Source of the DNA: Parasphingopyxis lamellibrachiae
Lineage (GTDB): Bacteria; Pseudomonadota; Alphaproteobacteria; Sphingomonadales; Sphingomonadaceae
Direction of reading: 5' to 3'
NCBI RefSeq assembly: GCF_003385775.1
Contig: NZ_QRDP01000004.1
Location: forward strand, 2,506,957 to 2,570,956
Length of the DNA stretch: 64,000 nucleotides
Below, piece by piece: positions 34,673-44,674 of the stretch. The notes beneath the pieces were generated by a model, which was not told the DNA's origin, searched no databases, and was given only the letters and a program-made list of their open reading frames with translations. Position 1 is the first letter of the stretch; every line of letters starts with the position of its first letter. The position numbers and the translations under genes are program-made.

Positions 34673-35353
34673 ATGACGCGATTGATCACCTGGAACATGG
34701 AAGGCGGAACGCACGACCAGAAGAGTAAATGGCATAACGGGATACAGCCGCTGCTTACTCAGGCCAAGGCCGATATTCTGTGCCTGCAGGAGGCCGGGCC
34801 GCTTCCCCCGATCGCCGCTCCTTATGCGCCGCCACCGCCACAGCCCGGATGGCTGGCCGCGCCGCCGGCCGGGCTGGTCTGGAGTTTCAATACATGGACG
34901 CCGGGCAAGACCACCTATTACATCTTGTGGGCGCAAACCGGGGGCGGTGGAAACCGGGTCAATATCGCGGTGTTGACGACGGTGCTTCCCGCCGGCTTCT
35001 GGTACGCCGCGCCCGGCGCTGCCAATGGCCGCCCGGCTATCGGCGTCCGGATGGCCGGGCAGGATATGTTCTCATTGCACGCGAAGAGTGGGGGAGGGGC
35101 GGATGCCCCGGGCCTTGTCACCAATATCCAGGCTGCAGTCGGCGGCGGCAACGCCTTCGTCGCAGCCGGTGACTATAATCGCGAGCCGCCCTGGGCACCG
35201 CCGTTCGGCAATCTCTGCCCGCCGGACAAGCCGACGCGCTGGAAATCGAAAAAGAAGCTGGATTATATGGTCAGAACCGCGGCCGCCTTCACCGGGACGG
35301 TGGTCGACAGCCTTGTGCTCAGCGACCACTATCCGGTGATATTCGATATCTGA
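34673..35353 (+). CDS. CdtB-like endonuclease/exonuclease/phosphatase family protein
   Basis: The 226-aa product is similar in pattern to the B subunit of cytolethal distending toxins: TRLITWNMEGGTHDQKSKWH, ADILCLQEAGPLPP, NRVNIAVLTT, GVRMAGQDMFSLHAKSGGG, VAAGDYNREP, KKLDYMVR and SDHYPVIFDI. The metal-binding Glu, Asp/His pairs and GD(Y)N of the DNase I-like fold are all present. No cdtA or cdtC is near and no signal peptide is seen, so a secreted toxin is not supported. ATG 34673 is the likely start. A DNA- or phosphoester-hydrolysing enzyme is the safe call. Confidence 0.8.
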   Translation: MTRLITWNMEGGTHDQKSKWHNGIQPLLTQAKADILCLQEAGPLPPIAAPYAPPPPQPGWLAAPPAGLVWSFNTWTPGKTTYYILWAQTGGGGNRVNIAVLTTVLPAGFWYAAPGAANGRPAIGVRMAGQDMFSLHAKSGGGADAPGLVTNIQAAVGGGNAFVAAGDYNREPPWAPPFGNLCPPDKPTRWKSKKKLDYMVRTAAAFTGTVVDSLVLSDHYPVIFDI

Positions 35354-35371
35354 GGGTAGAGGGCGGCTTCC

Positions 35372-36604
35372 TTAGACTGCCGCCTTCAGTGCATCGACCA
35401 GATCGGTTTTCTCCCAAGGGAAGCTGTCACCCTCGACCTTGCGGCCGAAATGGCCATAGGCTGCGGATTTCTTGTAGATCGGCTTGTTGAGACCCAGATG
35501 CTCGCGAATGCCACGCGGGGTTAGTCCACGCAGGGTCTCTATGCTCATTATGGCCTTTTCGATGGCGGCATCGTCGACGGTGCCTGTGCCATGCGTGTCG
35601 ACATAGAGGGAGAGCGGCTCGGAAACGCCGATCGCATAGGCAAGCTGGATCGTGCAGCGCTTGGCAAGGCCGGCTGCGACGATGTTCTTCGCCAGATAGC
35701 GGGTGATATAGGCGGCAGAGCGATCGACTTTCGTCGGATCCTTGCCGCTGAATGCACCGCCGCCATGCGGTGCTGCGCCGCCATAGGTGTCGACGATGAT
35801 CTTGCGGCCGGTAAGCCCCGCATCGCCGTCCGGGCCGCCGATTTCGAACGCGCCGGTCGGGTTGATATGATAAACGGTCTGATCGGACAGAAGTTCGGCC
35901 GGGATAACCTTTGCAACGGCGTCTTTGACATAGGCCTTGAGCTCTGCCTCCTTCTCGCCTGTATGATAGCCCTTGGCATGCTGGGTCGAGACGACGATCG
36001 CCGTGCAGGCGACCGGCTTGCCATTCTCGAACCGCAGCGTCACCTGGCTCTTGCTGTCGGGCTCGAGGAACGGCGCGGCGCCGCTTTTGCGGTCGGCGGC
36101 CATGCGCTCGAGGATCTTGTGGGAATAGTCCAGCGTCGCCGGCATCAGGTCCGGCGTTTCATCGCAGGCAAAACCAAACATGATGCCCTGGTCGCCCGCG
36201 CCTTCGTCCTTGTTGCTGCCCTCTTCGCCGGCATCGACGCCCTGCGCGATTTCCGTCGACTGGCCGTGGAGATGGTTCTCGAACTCCAGGGTTTCCCAGT
36301 GGAAGCCGTCCTGCTCATAACCGATTTCGCGGATCGTATGGCGCACCGCCTGCTCGATCTCGTCGCGTGCGCCGGGCGCCCAGCCACCATTTTCAGGCCA
36401 TGACTGCTGGTCGTACATCGGCTTGCAGCGGATTTCCCCGGCCAGAACGACGCGCTGGGTCGTCGTCATCGTCTCGCAGGCGATTCGCGCCTCGGGATCT
36501 TTGGCAAGCATCAGATCGACAATCGCGTCGGACACCTGGTCCGAAACCTTGTCCGGATGGCCTTCGGAAACGCTTTCGGACGTGAAGAGATATGTGCTGC
36601 GCAT
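35372..36604 (-). CDS. metK: S-adenosylmethionine synthetase
   Basis: The 410-aa product is full length: [80 protein letters not shown] and AYGHFGRK. It makes SAM from methionine and ATP in the cytoplasm. Between it and lnt is an 82-bp leader with a 16-bp palindrome and a stem (36629-36681), suggesting its own regulated promoter overlapping the end of lnt. Gene order lnt-metK is common in Sphingomonadales. Confidence 0.98.
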   Translation of the reverse strand: MRSTYLFTSESVSEGHPDKVSDQVSDAIVDLMLAKDPEARIACETMTTTQRVVLAGEIRCKPMYDQQSWPENGGWAPGARDEIEQAVRHTIREIGYEQDGFHWETLEFENHLHGQSTEIAQGVDAGEEGSNKDEGAGDQGIMFGFACDETPDLMPATLDYSHKILERMAADRKSGAAPFLEPDSKSQVTLRFENGKPVACTAIVVSTQHAKGYHTGEKEAELKAYVKDAVAKVIPAELLSDQTVYHINPTGAFEIGGPDGDAGLTGRKIIVDTYGGAAPHGGGAFSGKDPTKVDRSAAYITRYLAKNIVAAGLAKRCTIQLAYAIGVSEPLSLYVDTHGTGTVDDAAIEKAIMSIETLRGLTPRGIREHLGLNKPIYKKSAAYGHFGRKVEGDSFPWEKTDLVDALKAAV

Positions 36605-36628
36605 GCTTTTCCTCGATCAAATAGAGAA

Positions 36629-36681
36629 GGACCGGCGAAGCCTATTCGGCACGTCCGGTCCACATATAAAGAATTCTTTAT
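36629..36681 (-). promoter_or_regulatory. metK leader: palindromic operator-like site and stem
   Basis: ATAAAGAATTCTTTAT (36666-36681) is a perfect palindrome between the lnt stop and metK. Just downstream in the metK direction, GGACCGG and CCGGTCC (36655-36661 and 36629-36635) can form a 7-bp stem around a 19-base loop, ending shortly before the ribosome site AGGAAAAGC. The palindrome would suit a dimeric methionine-cycle regulator, for example an ArsR-type S-adenosylhomocysteine sensor. No known SAM riboswitch consensus was recognised. Confidence 0.5.
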
Positions 36682-36686
36682 GTCTC

Positions 36687-38219
36687 TTAGCGGGCCCGGC
36701 GCATGAGTGCAAATGCCAATCCGGCCAACAGCAGCGCGAAAAAGAGCGGGATGCTGTTTCCGTATCGGGCAAAAAGGGTCGGCGGCTGGGCCCGGGGCAG
36801 CCGGGCATCAATCGTTCCCGCCTCGCGATAGGGAATATGCTCGGTCACCTGCCCGCTGGTGTCGATCACCGCCGAAATGCCGGTCGGTGTTGAGCGAATC
36901 ACCGGCAGCCCCTCTTCGATCGCCCGCAGCCTCGCCTGGGCGAGATGCTGGGGCGGGCCCCATGTGCCGAACCAGGCATCGTTGGAGGGATTGAAAATGA
37001 AGTCGGGCCGATTGGTGCGGTCCACGACTTGCCCGGAAAAGTTGATTTCATAGCAAATCTGTCCGCCGACCGAGCCAAAGCCGGGCAGGGCGATCGTCCG
37101 TGGCCCCGGCCCCGGCCAGAAATCGAGATCCCCAGGCGCCAGGCGCGACATGCCCAAAGCTTCGAAAAAGCCCCGCAGCGGCAAATATTCGCCGAAATGC
37201 ACGAGATTCGCCTTGTCATAGCGCCCGACCATCTCGCCTTGCGCATTCATCGCATAGAGGCTGTTGCGGGCGCCCACGACGCGGCGATTGCCGATCGGAT
37301 CGGTCTCGATGATCAATTTGGTCGCGCCGAGTAGCAGGATGTCGTCGGGGCCGAGCAGTTCCGCTATGCGGAACCGCGCCAGGGGTTCGTCTTCGATAAA
37401 GTCCGGAACAGCGGCTTCAGGCCAGAAGATCATGAGCGGCGCGGAGCCGGTTTCGCCCGTGGTTTCCACCAGCCGCTGAAAATTACGGGCGGCGAATTCC
37501 GCCTCCCATTTTTCCGACTGGTCGATATTGGGCTGGATGACCCGGATCAGGGGGCGATCATCTTCGCTGTCACCGGAAGGCGAAGCAGCAGGGGAGAAAG
37601 GCCATGCGCCGGCCAGGCTGACAGCCAGCGGAATGGAAACGAGCATGGCGAGCGCCGGCCACCGGCGTTCGCGAACGATAAGGAATATCGCGCCAGACAA
37701 CAAAACCAGCAGGCCGGAAAGCCCGTAGGATCCGACGATCCGGCTGCTCGGCGCGAGCAGGCCATCGCTGCCCATCGCGCCGACGGTAATCGCCGCAAGC
37801 GGGTTCCAGGCGAAGCTGAACAATATTGTGGCACGCAGATATTCGGTGACGATCCAGGCGGCCGCGAACAGCAGGACGAAGGTTACAGGCATGCCCTTGC
37901 CAACCCGCCATGCCGACGCCGTTGCCAGGGCGGGAAACAGCGACAGATAGAGCGCCGCGATCGCCACTGCGATCCAGCCGAGCCAGGGCGGCATGGCCGC
38001 CTGATAGGTGAAGGATGTCGCGATCCAGTTCAGCCCGATACCGAAATGACCAAAGCCGAAGGCATATCCGATGGCGAAGGCTCCCCGCATCCGCGCGACA
38101 TTCAGTGTCAGCGCCATCAGCACGGCCAGGGCGGCCAGGGTCAGCGGCCAGAGGCCGAGCGGCGCAAAGCCTGTGGCCGAGACCGCACCGGCGGCAAAAG
38201 CAAGGAGCATGGCGCGCAT
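36687..38219 (-). CDS. lnt: Apolipoprotein N-acyltransferase
   Basis: The 510-aa product has at least six membrane segments in the first 220 residues (e.g. [17 protein letters not shown]), then the nitrilase-type domain with catalytic Glu in [11 protein letters not shown], Lys in [20 protein letters not shown] and Cys in [12 protein letters not shown]. It adds the third acyl chain to lipoproteins at the outer face of the inner membrane. Many lipoprotein genes in the window fit this. It is divergent to a VOC gene. Confidence 0.95.
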   Translation of the reverse strand: MRAMLLAFAAGAVSATGFAPLGLWPLTLAALAVLMALTLNVARMRGAFAIGYAFGFGHFGIGLNWIATSFTYQAAMPPWLGWIAVAIAALYLSLFPALATASAWRVGKGMPVTFVLLFAAAWIVTEYLRATILFSFAWNPLAAITVGAMGSDGLLAPSSRIVGSYGLSGLLVLLSGAIFLIVRERRWPALAMLVSIPLAVSLAGAWPFSPAASPSGDSEDDRPLIRVIQPNIDQSEKWEAEFAARNFQRLVETTGETGSAPLMIFWPEAAVPDFIEDEPLARFRIAELLGPDDILLLGATKLIIETDPIGNRRVVGARNSLYAMNAQGEMVGRYDKANLVHFGEYLPLRGFFEALGMSRLAPGDLDFWPGPGPRTIALPGFGSVGGQICYEINFSGQVVDRTNRPDFIFNPSNDAWFGTWGPPQHLAQARLRAIEEGLPVIRSTPTGISAVIDTSGQVTEHIPYREAGTIDARLPRAQPPTLFARYGNSIPLFFALLLAGLAFALMRRAR

Positions 38220-38307
38220 GGCATCGCTATCGCGCGGGCGGGCGATGATTTCAATTGCTATCGAAAAGGGCGTTCCAGCCGGGGCCGCCTTGCCCTATGA
38301 TCCGCCT

Positions 38308-38733
38308 ATGGGCGAACTTCCTCCGTTTCATCTGGCCTTTGCGGTTCACGATCTCGCCGCGGCCCGCAAATTTTACGGCGAGATTCTCGGCTGCGCGGAG
38401 GGGCGGTCATCGGATCGCTGGATCGATTTCGATTTTTTCGGGCATCAGATCGTCACGCATCTCGATGAGCAAGGCGGGCGTACGCGGAGCAGCAATCCGG
38501 TGGACGGGCATGATGTGCCGGTGCCGCATTTCGGCGCAGTGCTGGACTGGGATAGTTTTGCGGCACTGCGCGTACGGCTGGAGGAGGCGGAAATTCCCTG
38601 GGTAATCCCGCCCTATATTCGCTTTGAGGGCCTACCCGGAGAACAGGCAACCATGTTCATTCTCGATCCCAGCAACAATGCACTGGAATTCAAGGCCTTT
38701 CGCAATCGCGATCAGCTTTTCGCCAAAGATTAG
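38308..38733 (+). CDS. VOC family protein (glyoxalase/bleomycin-resistance fold)
   Basis: The 141-aa product starts [20 protein letters not shown], then [32 protein letters not shown] and [20 protein letters not shown]. Metal ligands His ([13 protein letters not shown]) and Glu (ALEFKAF) are present. The enzyme class includes dioxygenases and lyases; the substrate cannot be told. Start ATG 38308 is chosen because the upstream part of the open frame is antisense to lnt. Its stop overlaps the dehydrogenase gene stop by four bases (convergent). Confidence 0.88.
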   Translation: MGELPPFHLAFAVHDLAAARKFYGEILGCAEGRSSDRWIDFDFFGHQIVTHLDEQGGRTRSSNPVDGHDVPVPHFGAVLDWDSFAALRVRLEEAEIPWVIPPYIRFEGLPGEQATMFILDPSNNALEFKAFRNRDQLFAKD

Positions 38734-40097
38734 CCTTCGTCGTCGCTCGTTTGCAGACGCGCTGCCGGATTGCTGACCCGCCAGATCCGGTTTCCAACAT
38801 CGTCAGCCACCAGAAGCGCGCCTGTCGCATCGGTCATCACACCCACAGGCCGCCCGCGCGCTTCGCCATCCTCGCTGAGAAAGCCGGTCAGCACATCGAC
38901 CATATCGCCTTCGGGGCGCCCATTTACAAAGGGTACGAACACGACTTTGTAACCGGAACGCGGCCTGCGGTTCCATGATCCATGCTGGCCGATAAAGGCA
39001 CCATTGCTGAACTGTTCGCCCAGCCTCGCGCGATCCGCAAACTCCAGTCCGAGCGATGCGGTATGTGGCCCGAGCGCATAATCGGGAACCCGCGCATATT
39101 CGAGCATGCGCGGTGTCATTGGCACCACTCGTTCATCCAGATAGCGGCCCCAGTAAACGCCGGGCCAGCCGAAATGGGCACCGAATACGACCTCGGTCAG
39201 ATAGTCGGGTACCAGATCGCCGCCAAGCATGTCGCGCTCGTTGACCACGGTGAACAGGCGGTTGCGCGTTGGCTCCCAGTCCAGCCCGACCGGGTTGCGC
39301 AGGCCGGCGGCGAAAATCCGGAACGCCCGGTCCTCGACATTCACTTCGAGGACAGCTGCGCGATTTTCTTCGGCCGCCATGCCATTCTCGCCGATATTGC
39401 TGGTCGATCCGACGGCGACATAAAGCAGGTTGGGATTGTCGGGATGAGCCACGACATTCTTCGTCCAATGGCTGTTGGGCGCATTGGCGGGCAGTTCGAC
39501 AATCACTTCGCCTTCGCCGTCGATCTCCGTCTGGCCGGGTTCGAACGCAAAACGCACCAGCGCGTCGGTGTTCGCGACATAGAGATAGCCTTCAGTAACC
39601 GTCATTCCGAACGGCGAATTCAGGCCGTTATCAGCATCCAGCAGGGCGGACCGTTGATCGGCTGTCCCGTCTCCGTCCACATCGCGCAGCAAAGTGATAC
39701 GATTGGCCGAGGGGCCAAGCGCCCCGGCGCGGGTCATCAACCGGCGTTCGAGCCAGCCGGTTATCCCGCGATATTCCCGGGGCGGCTGCCGCGTTTCGGC
39801 AACCAGAACATCGCCATTTTCGAGGGTCAGCATCCAGCGGGGGTGATCGAGATTGTCGGCAAACAGATTGACGGCAAGTTCTTCGGCGGGGGTCGGCATT
39901 TCTCCCTCTTCCCAGCCAACCGCTTCGGCGACATTGATCGTCGGCAGCGTCTCTTCGCGCGGTGTGGTGATCTGCGGCGTGGTCCCGCTCACGGCTTCTA
40001 CGCTGAGGCGGGCCTCATGGGGACGGATCATAAGCCAGACAACGATGCCGAGCACGACAAGGGCGAACAGAATTATGATCAGTCTTCTGCGGGTCAT
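38730..40097 (-). CDS. PQQ-type sorbosone dehydrogenase-like protein, membrane anchored
   Basis: The 455-aa product has an N-terminal anchor, [20 protein letters not shown], then the beta-propeller: [80 protein letters not shown] and [14 protein letters not shown]. This is the L-sorbosone dehydrogenase/pyrroloquinoline quinone family, acting in the periplasm. Its start overlaps the corC stop by four bases, so it ends the long tsaB-to-corC train. Substrate and cofactor are inferred from the family. Confidence 0.85.
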   Translation of the reverse strand: MTRRRLIIILFALVVLGIVVWLMIRPHEARLSVEAVSGTTPQITTPREETLPTINVAEAVGWEEGEMPTPAEELAVNLFADNLDHPRWMLTLENGDVLVAETRQPPREYRGITGWLERRLMTRAGALGPSANRITLLRDVDGDGTADQRSALLDADNGLNSPFGMTVTEGYLYVANTDALVRFAFEPGQTEIDGEGEVIVELPANAPNSHWTKNVVAHPDNPNLLYVAVGSTSNIGENGMAAEENRAAVLEVNVEDRAFRIFAAGLRNPVGLDWEPTRNRLFTVVNERDMLGGDLVPDYLTEVVFGAHFGWPGVYWGRYLDERVVPMTPRMLEYARVPDYALGPHTASLGLEFADRARLGEQFSNGAFIGQHGSWNRRPRSGYKVVFVPFVNGRPEGDMVDVLTGFLSEDGEARGRPVGVMTDATGALLVADDVGNRIWRVSNPAARLQTSDDEG

Positions 40098-41005
40098 TTC
40101 TGCTCTCTTCCTCGTTCATCATCGTCGCTGGGCGGATGCAATTTCAGGCGGGTAACGCGTTTGCTGTCACCCTCGGTCACCTCAAGCTGCCAACCGCTTG
40201 GATGGTCAAGCATATCACCCTGGGCGGGCACCCGGCCAGCAAGCACGAAGGCCAGCCCGCCCAGCGTGTCCACATCTTCCTCGATCTCGCCCAGACGCTC
40301 GTCGACAATTTCCGCGACATCGTCCAGCTCGGCCCGGGCTTCCGCATCCCAGTGTCCCTGCGGCATCTCGACCAGCAATTCGCTTGCTTCCTGATCATGC
40401 TCGTCCTCGATCTCGCCGACGATTTCCTCGACAATATCCTCGATGGTGACGATGCCTTCGGTGCCGGAATACTCGTCCAGCACGATTGCCATATGGGTGC
40501 GGGTGAGCTGCATCTCCGCCAGCAGGTCGAGCACGCCCATGGATTCAGGGACATAACGCGGTTCGCGAATGAAGCTTTCGATCGTTTCCGGGCGCGGCTG
40601 ATCGGATGCCAGAACGGCAAAAATGTCGCGGATATGGATCATGCCGATCACTTCATCGAGCGTTTCGCGATAGACGGGCAGGCGGCTGTGGCCGGCTTCC
40701 GAGAAGACTTTCACAACCGCGTCGAAGCTCTCTTTTTCTTCGATTGCGATAATATCGGCCCTCGGGACGCAGACATCGTCGGCCGTCGTCTCGCCGAAAT
40801 GCAGTAGCCGTTTGAGCATCTGGCGCTCGACGGCGGAAAGATCGCCATTGTCGAGCGGTTCGGCATCATGATCGTCAATGGCCGCTTCCAGCTCATCCCG
40901 CAGGGTCGGCTCGCCATTTTCTCCGAAGATAAGGCTGCGAAGGCCTTTCCATATGCGTCCACCGCTTGGTTCGGTGGACGCGGTGCTACGCGAGTCGTCT
41001 GACAT
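40094..41005 (-). CDS. Hemolysin/CorC-type protein with CBS pair and transporter-associated domain
   Basis: The 303-aa product has two CBS domains ([20 protein letters not shown] with [30 protein letters not shown] with [18 protein letters not shown]) and a CorC_HlyC domain ending in [11 protein letters not shown]. It lacks membrane helices, as the soluble CorC group does. Members affect Mg2+/Co2+ efflux or membrane adhesion; the biochemical act is unclear. It lies 12 bp after ybeY in the conserved miaB-phoH-ybeY-corC order. Confidence 0.92.
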   Translation of the reverse strand: MSDDSRSTASTEPSGGRIWKGLRSLIFGENGEPTLRDELEAAIDDHDAEPLDNGDLSAVERQMLKRLLHFGETTADDVCVPRADIIAIEEKESFDAVVKVFSEAGHSRLPVYRETLDEVIGMIHIRDIFAVLASDQPRPETIESFIREPRYVPESMGVLDLLAEMQLTRTHMAIVLDEYSGTEGIVTIEDIVEEIVGEIEDEHDQEASELLVEMPQGHWDAEARAELDDVAEIVDERLGEIEEDVDTLGGLAFVLAGRVPAQGDMLDHPSGWQLEVTEGDSKRVTRLKLHPPSDDDERGREQK

Positions 41006-41017
41006 AAAGTTTAATTG

Positions 41018-41542
41018 CTATACCTCGTTCGTCGTCACAGCGGGTTGATATGGATCTGCGATGCCCAGCGCCGCGAGCGCCGATCGCTCCATGGCTTCCA
41101 TCGCATCGGCTTCGGCTTCACCTGTCTCATGGTCATAGCCTAGCAAATGCAGCATGCCATGGACAATAAGATGCGTCGCATGATCTTCGACCGATATCCG
41201 CTTCTCTTCCGCTTCGGCCTGGCAGACGCCGAGCGCGAGCACGATATCGCCGAGCAGCACTTCCCCGTCATCGCTATTCGCGAGCGCGCCAAGCATGTCC
41301 GGCTGGACCATGGGGAAGGAGAGAACGTTGGTTGGCTTGTCCTTGTCGCGATAGGCCGCGTTCAGGCCCTGGACCTCGTCATTGTCGGTCAGCTTGACCG
41401 AGATTTCGAGCGTCACGGCCTCTTTCGCCAAATCCCCGTGTGGTGTCTGGCGGATTGCCTGGGTGACCGCCTTTAGCGCCAGAAGGTCCCAATCCACCGT
41501 ACCCGGCCATTGGCCTTCGTGCTGAATGGCCACGGCAATCAT
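41018..41542 (-). CDS. ybeY: Endoribonuclease/rRNA maturation factor YbeY
   Basis: The 174-aa product has the zinc site HLIVHGMLHLLGYDHETGEA with three His, and KPTNVLSFPMVQPDML. It acts in 16S rRNA 3'-end maturation and ribosome quality control. The start shares ATGA with the phoH stop, supporting coupled translation. Length and motifs are normal. Confidence 0.96.
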   Translation of the reverse strand: MIAVAIQHEGQWPGTVDWDLLALKAVTQAIRQTPHGDLAKEAVTLEISVKLTDNDEVQGLNAAYRDKDKPTNVLSFPMVQPDMLGALANSDDGEVLLGDIVLALGVCQAEAEEKRISVEDHATHLIVHGMLHLLGYDHETGEAEADAMEAMERSALAALGIADPYQPAVTTNEV

Positions 41543-42531
41543 CCGGAGCCCTCATAGGCTTCGACGATCCGCCCCACGACCGGATGACGGACAACATCGC
41601 CGACGCCGAACCGTATCGTCGCGATACCCTCTACGCCTTCGAGCCGCGAAACCGCATCGGCAAGGCCGGAAACGCCCTCGCCGGGCAGGTCGACCTGTTT
41701 CGGGTCTCCGCACACGACCATCCGGCTATTTTCGCCGAAACGCGTCAGGAACATTTTCATTTGAGCGGGCGTCGTGTTTTGCGCTTCGTCCAATATCACA
41801 AAAGCATCGGCAAGCGTGCGTCCGCGCATGAAGGCGATCGGCGCGATTTCGATTTCGCCGCTGGCGATGCGCCGTTCGACCTGGTCGCTGGGCAGCATGT
41901 CGTAGAGCGCATCATATAGCGGTCGCAGATAGGGATCGACCTTCTCGCGCATATCGCCGGGCAGGAAGCCGAGCCGTTCGCCGGCCTCCACGGCGGGGCG
42001 AGAGAGGATCAGCCGGTCGACGGAGCCGGTGATCAGTTGGTGCACGGCCTGGGCGACAGCGAGATAGGTTTTTCCGGTCCCCGCGGGGCCGAGGGAGAAG
42101 ATCACATCTTCGCGCGCCAGGGCTTCCATGTAGCGGGTCTGGGCGAGCGAACGCGGAACGATGGTTTTCTTGCGCGTCCGGATCATCACCTTGGGCGGTT
42201 CTGAGACGTCCTTGCGCACGACGTCCTCGAGCGTGGGCTCGGCGGACATGGCGATGACAGCCTCAACGGCGCCGGCGTCGATTTCCTGCCCCTCGGCGAG
42301 GCGGTTGTAGAGACCGGTGAGCACTTCGCGGGCGCGTTCGGCATTGGCCTCTTCGCCCTCGATCGTCAGCCGGTTGCCGCGCGCGGCGATATAGACGCCA
42401 AGTCGGTTCTCGATAGCAACGAGATTCTGGTCATATTCCCCGAACAACCCGCCCAGTAGATCCTGTTTCTCGAATTCGAGATCGAGCCGGGTGCGATCTT
42501 CGCGTGGCTTTTGCGCAGCTTTTTTCGGCAT
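41539..42531 (-). CDS. phoH: PhoH-like ATPase (YbeZ)
   Basis: The 330-aa product contains FSLGPAGTGKTYLAVAQAVH (Walker A), MRGRTLADAFVILDEAQNTT (Walker B) and FLTRFGENSRMVVCGDPKQV. The N-terminal domain has AARGNRLTIEGEEANAERAR, a KH-like region. YbeZ cooperates with YbeY in rRNA processing. The start overlaps the miaB stop by one base (TGATG). Confidence 0.95.
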   Translation of the reverse strand: MPKKAAQKPREDRTRLDLEFEKQDLLGGLFGEYDQNLVAIENRLGVYIAARGNRLTIEGEEANAERAREVLTGLYNRLAEGQEIDAGAVEAVIAMSAEPTLEDVVRKDVSEPPKVMIRTRKKTIVPRSLAQTRYMEALAREDVIFSLGPAGTGKTYLAVAQAVHQLITGSVDRLILSRPAVEAGERLGFLPGDMREKVDPYLRPLYDALYDMLPSDQVERRIASGEIEIAPIAFMRGRTLADAFVILDEAQNTTPAQMKMFLTRFGENSRMVVCGDPKQVDLPGEGVSGLADAVSRLEGVEGIATIRFGVGDVVRHPVVGRIVEAYEGSG

Positions 42532-43877
42532 CAGGCGGCTTCCTCGGCTGGCATCGCTCCGCCCAGGCTTCTCGGCCCGGCGGAGAGGATGTCGACATCA
42601 ATCATCGTGCCGATCGGTTCGTCGGTATCCAGATGGACCGATTGCAGCCAGGGCGATTTGCCGATCCGCTGGCCGGTTTTGCGGCCCTCGCGTTCGAGAA
42701 GGACACGAGTGCGCTTGCCGATCGCCTGCTGGTTGAAGGCCATCTGCTGTTCGTTCAGCAGCGCCTGCAGGCGCTGGAGGCGCTCGTCGGCCAGTTCCGG
42801 CGCGATGAAGCAGTCGGTCATTTCCGCCGCCGGCGTGCCGGGCCGCGCGCTATATTTGAACGAGAAGGCCTGTGCATAGTTGGTCGCGCGCACGATATCG
42901 AGCGTTGCTTCGAAATCTTCGTCGCTCTCGCCGGGGAAGCCGACAATGAAATCGCCCGAGATCGCGATATCCGGCCGCGCTTCGCGGACCCGCTCGATAA
43001 TCGCGAGATAGCTGGCCGCGCTATGGCTGCGGTTCATGGCTTTCAGAATAGGATCGCTGCCGGACTGCACGGGCAGATGGAGATAGGGCATCAGCGCGTC
43101 GACTTCGCCATGCGCCCGGATCAGCCCTTCAGTCATGTCATTGGGATGGCTGGTGGTGTACCGGATGCGCTCAAGGCCCGCTATCCGGTCGAGTGCGCGG
43201 ATGAGGCCATCCAGCCCCTGACGGTTGCCCGTTTCATCGTCCGTTTCCCAGGCATTTACATTCTGACCGAGCAGCGTGATTTCTTTCGCGCCGGCATCGA
43301 CCAGCGCCCTGGCTTCGTCGATCACAGCCTTCCATGGACGCGATACTTCCGCGCCGCGGGTATAGGGCACCACGCAATAGGTGCAGAATTTGTCGCATCC
43401 TTCCTGAACGGTGAGGAAGGCGCTGGGTGCCTGTTTCGCACGTTTCGGCAAGGCGCCGAATTTGGATGCTACCGGCATGTCCGTGTCGAGCGCATCTTCA
43501 CCGCGTGCGGCCTTGGCGACCAGGGTCGGCAAATTGTGATAAGCCTGCGGCCCGACAACGATATCGACTTCGCGGGCGCGGCGCGGGATCTCGGCACCCT
43601 CGGCCTGCGCAACGCAGCCGGCAATGGCAATCATCGGCGTTGAGCCATCGTCCCGGCGCAAACGACCGATATCGGAATAGACCTTCTCGGCGGCTTTTTC
43701 GCGGATATGGCAGGTGTTGAGCACGACGAGATCGGCTGCATCCGCATCATCCACGGGCGCAAGACCTTCGGCATCCAGAAGCTCGGCCATGCGCTCGCCA
43801 TCATAGACGTTCATCTGGCAGCCAAAGCTTTTGACGAAATAGCTTTTCGGATCGGTCCGACGGTTCGTTCGACTCAT
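42531..43877 (-). CDS. miaB: tRNA-2-methylthio-N6-dimethylallyladenosine synthase
   Basis: The 448-aa product has UPF0004 (SYFVKSFGCQMNVYDGERMA), the radical-SAM cluster CDKFCTYCVVPYTRG with three Cys, and a TRAM domain ending in TLGG-type residues. The enzyme adds the methylthio group to i6A37 in tRNAs. ATG 43877 is chosen because the long open frame upstream is antisense-like overlap with the plsC gene and MSRTNRRTDPKSYFVKS gives the normal N-terminus. It overlaps phoH by one base. Confidence 0.96.
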   Translation of the reverse strand: MSRTNRRTDPKSYFVKSFGCQMNVYDGERMAELLDAEGLAPVDDADAADLVVLNTCHIREKAAEKVYSDIGRLRRDDGSTPMIAIAGCVAQAEGAEIPRRAREVDIVVGPQAYHNLPTLVAKAARGEDALDTDMPVASKFGALPKRAKQAPSAFLTVQEGCDKFCTYCVVPYTRGAEVSRPWKAVIDEARALVDAGAKEITLLGQNVNAWETDDETGNRQGLDGLIRALDRIAGLERIRYTTSHPNDMTEGLIRAHGEVDALMPYLHLPVQSGSDPILKAMNRSHSAASYLAIIERVREARPDIAISGDFIVGFPGESDEDFEATLDIVRATNYAQAFSFKYSARPGTPAAEMTDCFIAPELADERLQRLQALLNEQQMAFNQQAIGKRTRVLLEREGRKTGQRIGKSPWLQSVHLDTDEPIGTMIDVDILSAGPRSLGGAMPAEEAA

Positions 43878-43885
43878 GGCCGCGC

Positions 43886-44674
43886 CTATAGGACAGGCTT
43901 GCCGCCAAGAGAAGCGGAGAGCGCCTGCCGAATCTGTTCGCGGGCCGTTGCCGCAATCTCCTTGCGATCGTTGCACTGCATCGGATCGAAGGGTTTGAGA
44001 AACACGAGGCGCACGGGAATCACATCTCGTCGGCACATAATTCGCCATGCATTGTGCGGAGCGCTTTCGTCGCCAACCCACGCCGTTTCCGGCCCAAGGC
44101 CATAAAAATCGAGAAATAGCGGCTGGATGCGAATACCGCGGGGAGGCGGTGACAAAACGGCGAAGAGCGGCGGCTTGAAGGGAAGCAGGTTCGTTCCATC
44201 GGTCGTCGTGCCTTCGGGAAATATCGTGACCGGCTGATGATCGTGGAGTGCCTCGCGAAGGGTCTCGACCTGACCTGCGACGCTGAGCTTGTTTGTCCGG
44301 GACACGAAAACCGTGTTGTTGATGCTCGCCAGCCAGCCGATGACTGGCCATTTTGCGATGCCGTCCTGTGCGACAAAGGCCGCACGCGTAACACCCCCAA
44401 CTATCGGAATGTCCAGCCAGCTCAGATGGTTGGAAACATAGAATACGTCTTCTTTCAGGCGCACGCCTTCGATTGCGATGCGGACGTTGCAGATCCATGC
44501 GATCCCGAAGAGGAAGCGGGATGGCCAATGGGACACATAACCGAACAACTTGGTGAGATAGTGCGGAGGAAGGCAGAGCAGCAGAAGGCCCAGCATGGCC
44601 AGAAAGCGGAAGAGAAACCGGAGGGGGCCGAAAAAGCCGATTGGCGGATAGCTTTCCGGCGCGTTCGTGCTCAC
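43886..44674 (-). CDS. 1-acyl-sn-glycerol-3-phosphate acyltransferase-like (PlsC family), copy 1
   Basis: The 262-aa product has a membrane segment LAMLGLLLLCLPPHYL, motif I YVSNHLSWLDIPIVGG (His-x4-Asp) and motif III TIFPEGTTTDGTNLLPF. It would acylate lysophosphatidate in the inner membrane. GTG 44674 is chosen because it shares GTGA with the upstream plsC stop; the longer frame from 44728 runs antisense to nothing and adds a basic stretch. A near-identical layout in the next gene suggests an old duplication; the two differ a lot in sequence. Confidence 0.88.
   Translation of the reverse strand: MSTNAPESYPPIGFFGPLRFLFRFLAMLGLLLLCLPPHYLTKLFGYVSHWPSRFLFGIAWICNVRIAIEGVRLKEDVFYVSNHLSWLDIPIVGGVTRAAFVAQDGIAKWPVIGWLASINNTVFVSRTNKLSVAGQVETLREALHDHQPVTIFPEGTTTDGTNLLPFKPPLFAVLSPPPRGIRIQPLFLDFYGLGPETAWVGDESAPHNAWRIMCRRDVIPVRLVFLKPFDPMQCNDRKEIAATAREQIRQALSASLGGKPVL

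Noticed and set aside
36605-36686. Known SAM riboswitch upstream of metK
   Set aside because: Neither SAM-II nor SAM/SAH consensus segments could be recognised; only a palindrome and a simple stem.
38982-40394. 470-codon plus-strand frame opposite the sorbosone-dehydrogenase-like and corC genes
   Set aside because: Antisense shadow without ribosome site or family pattern.
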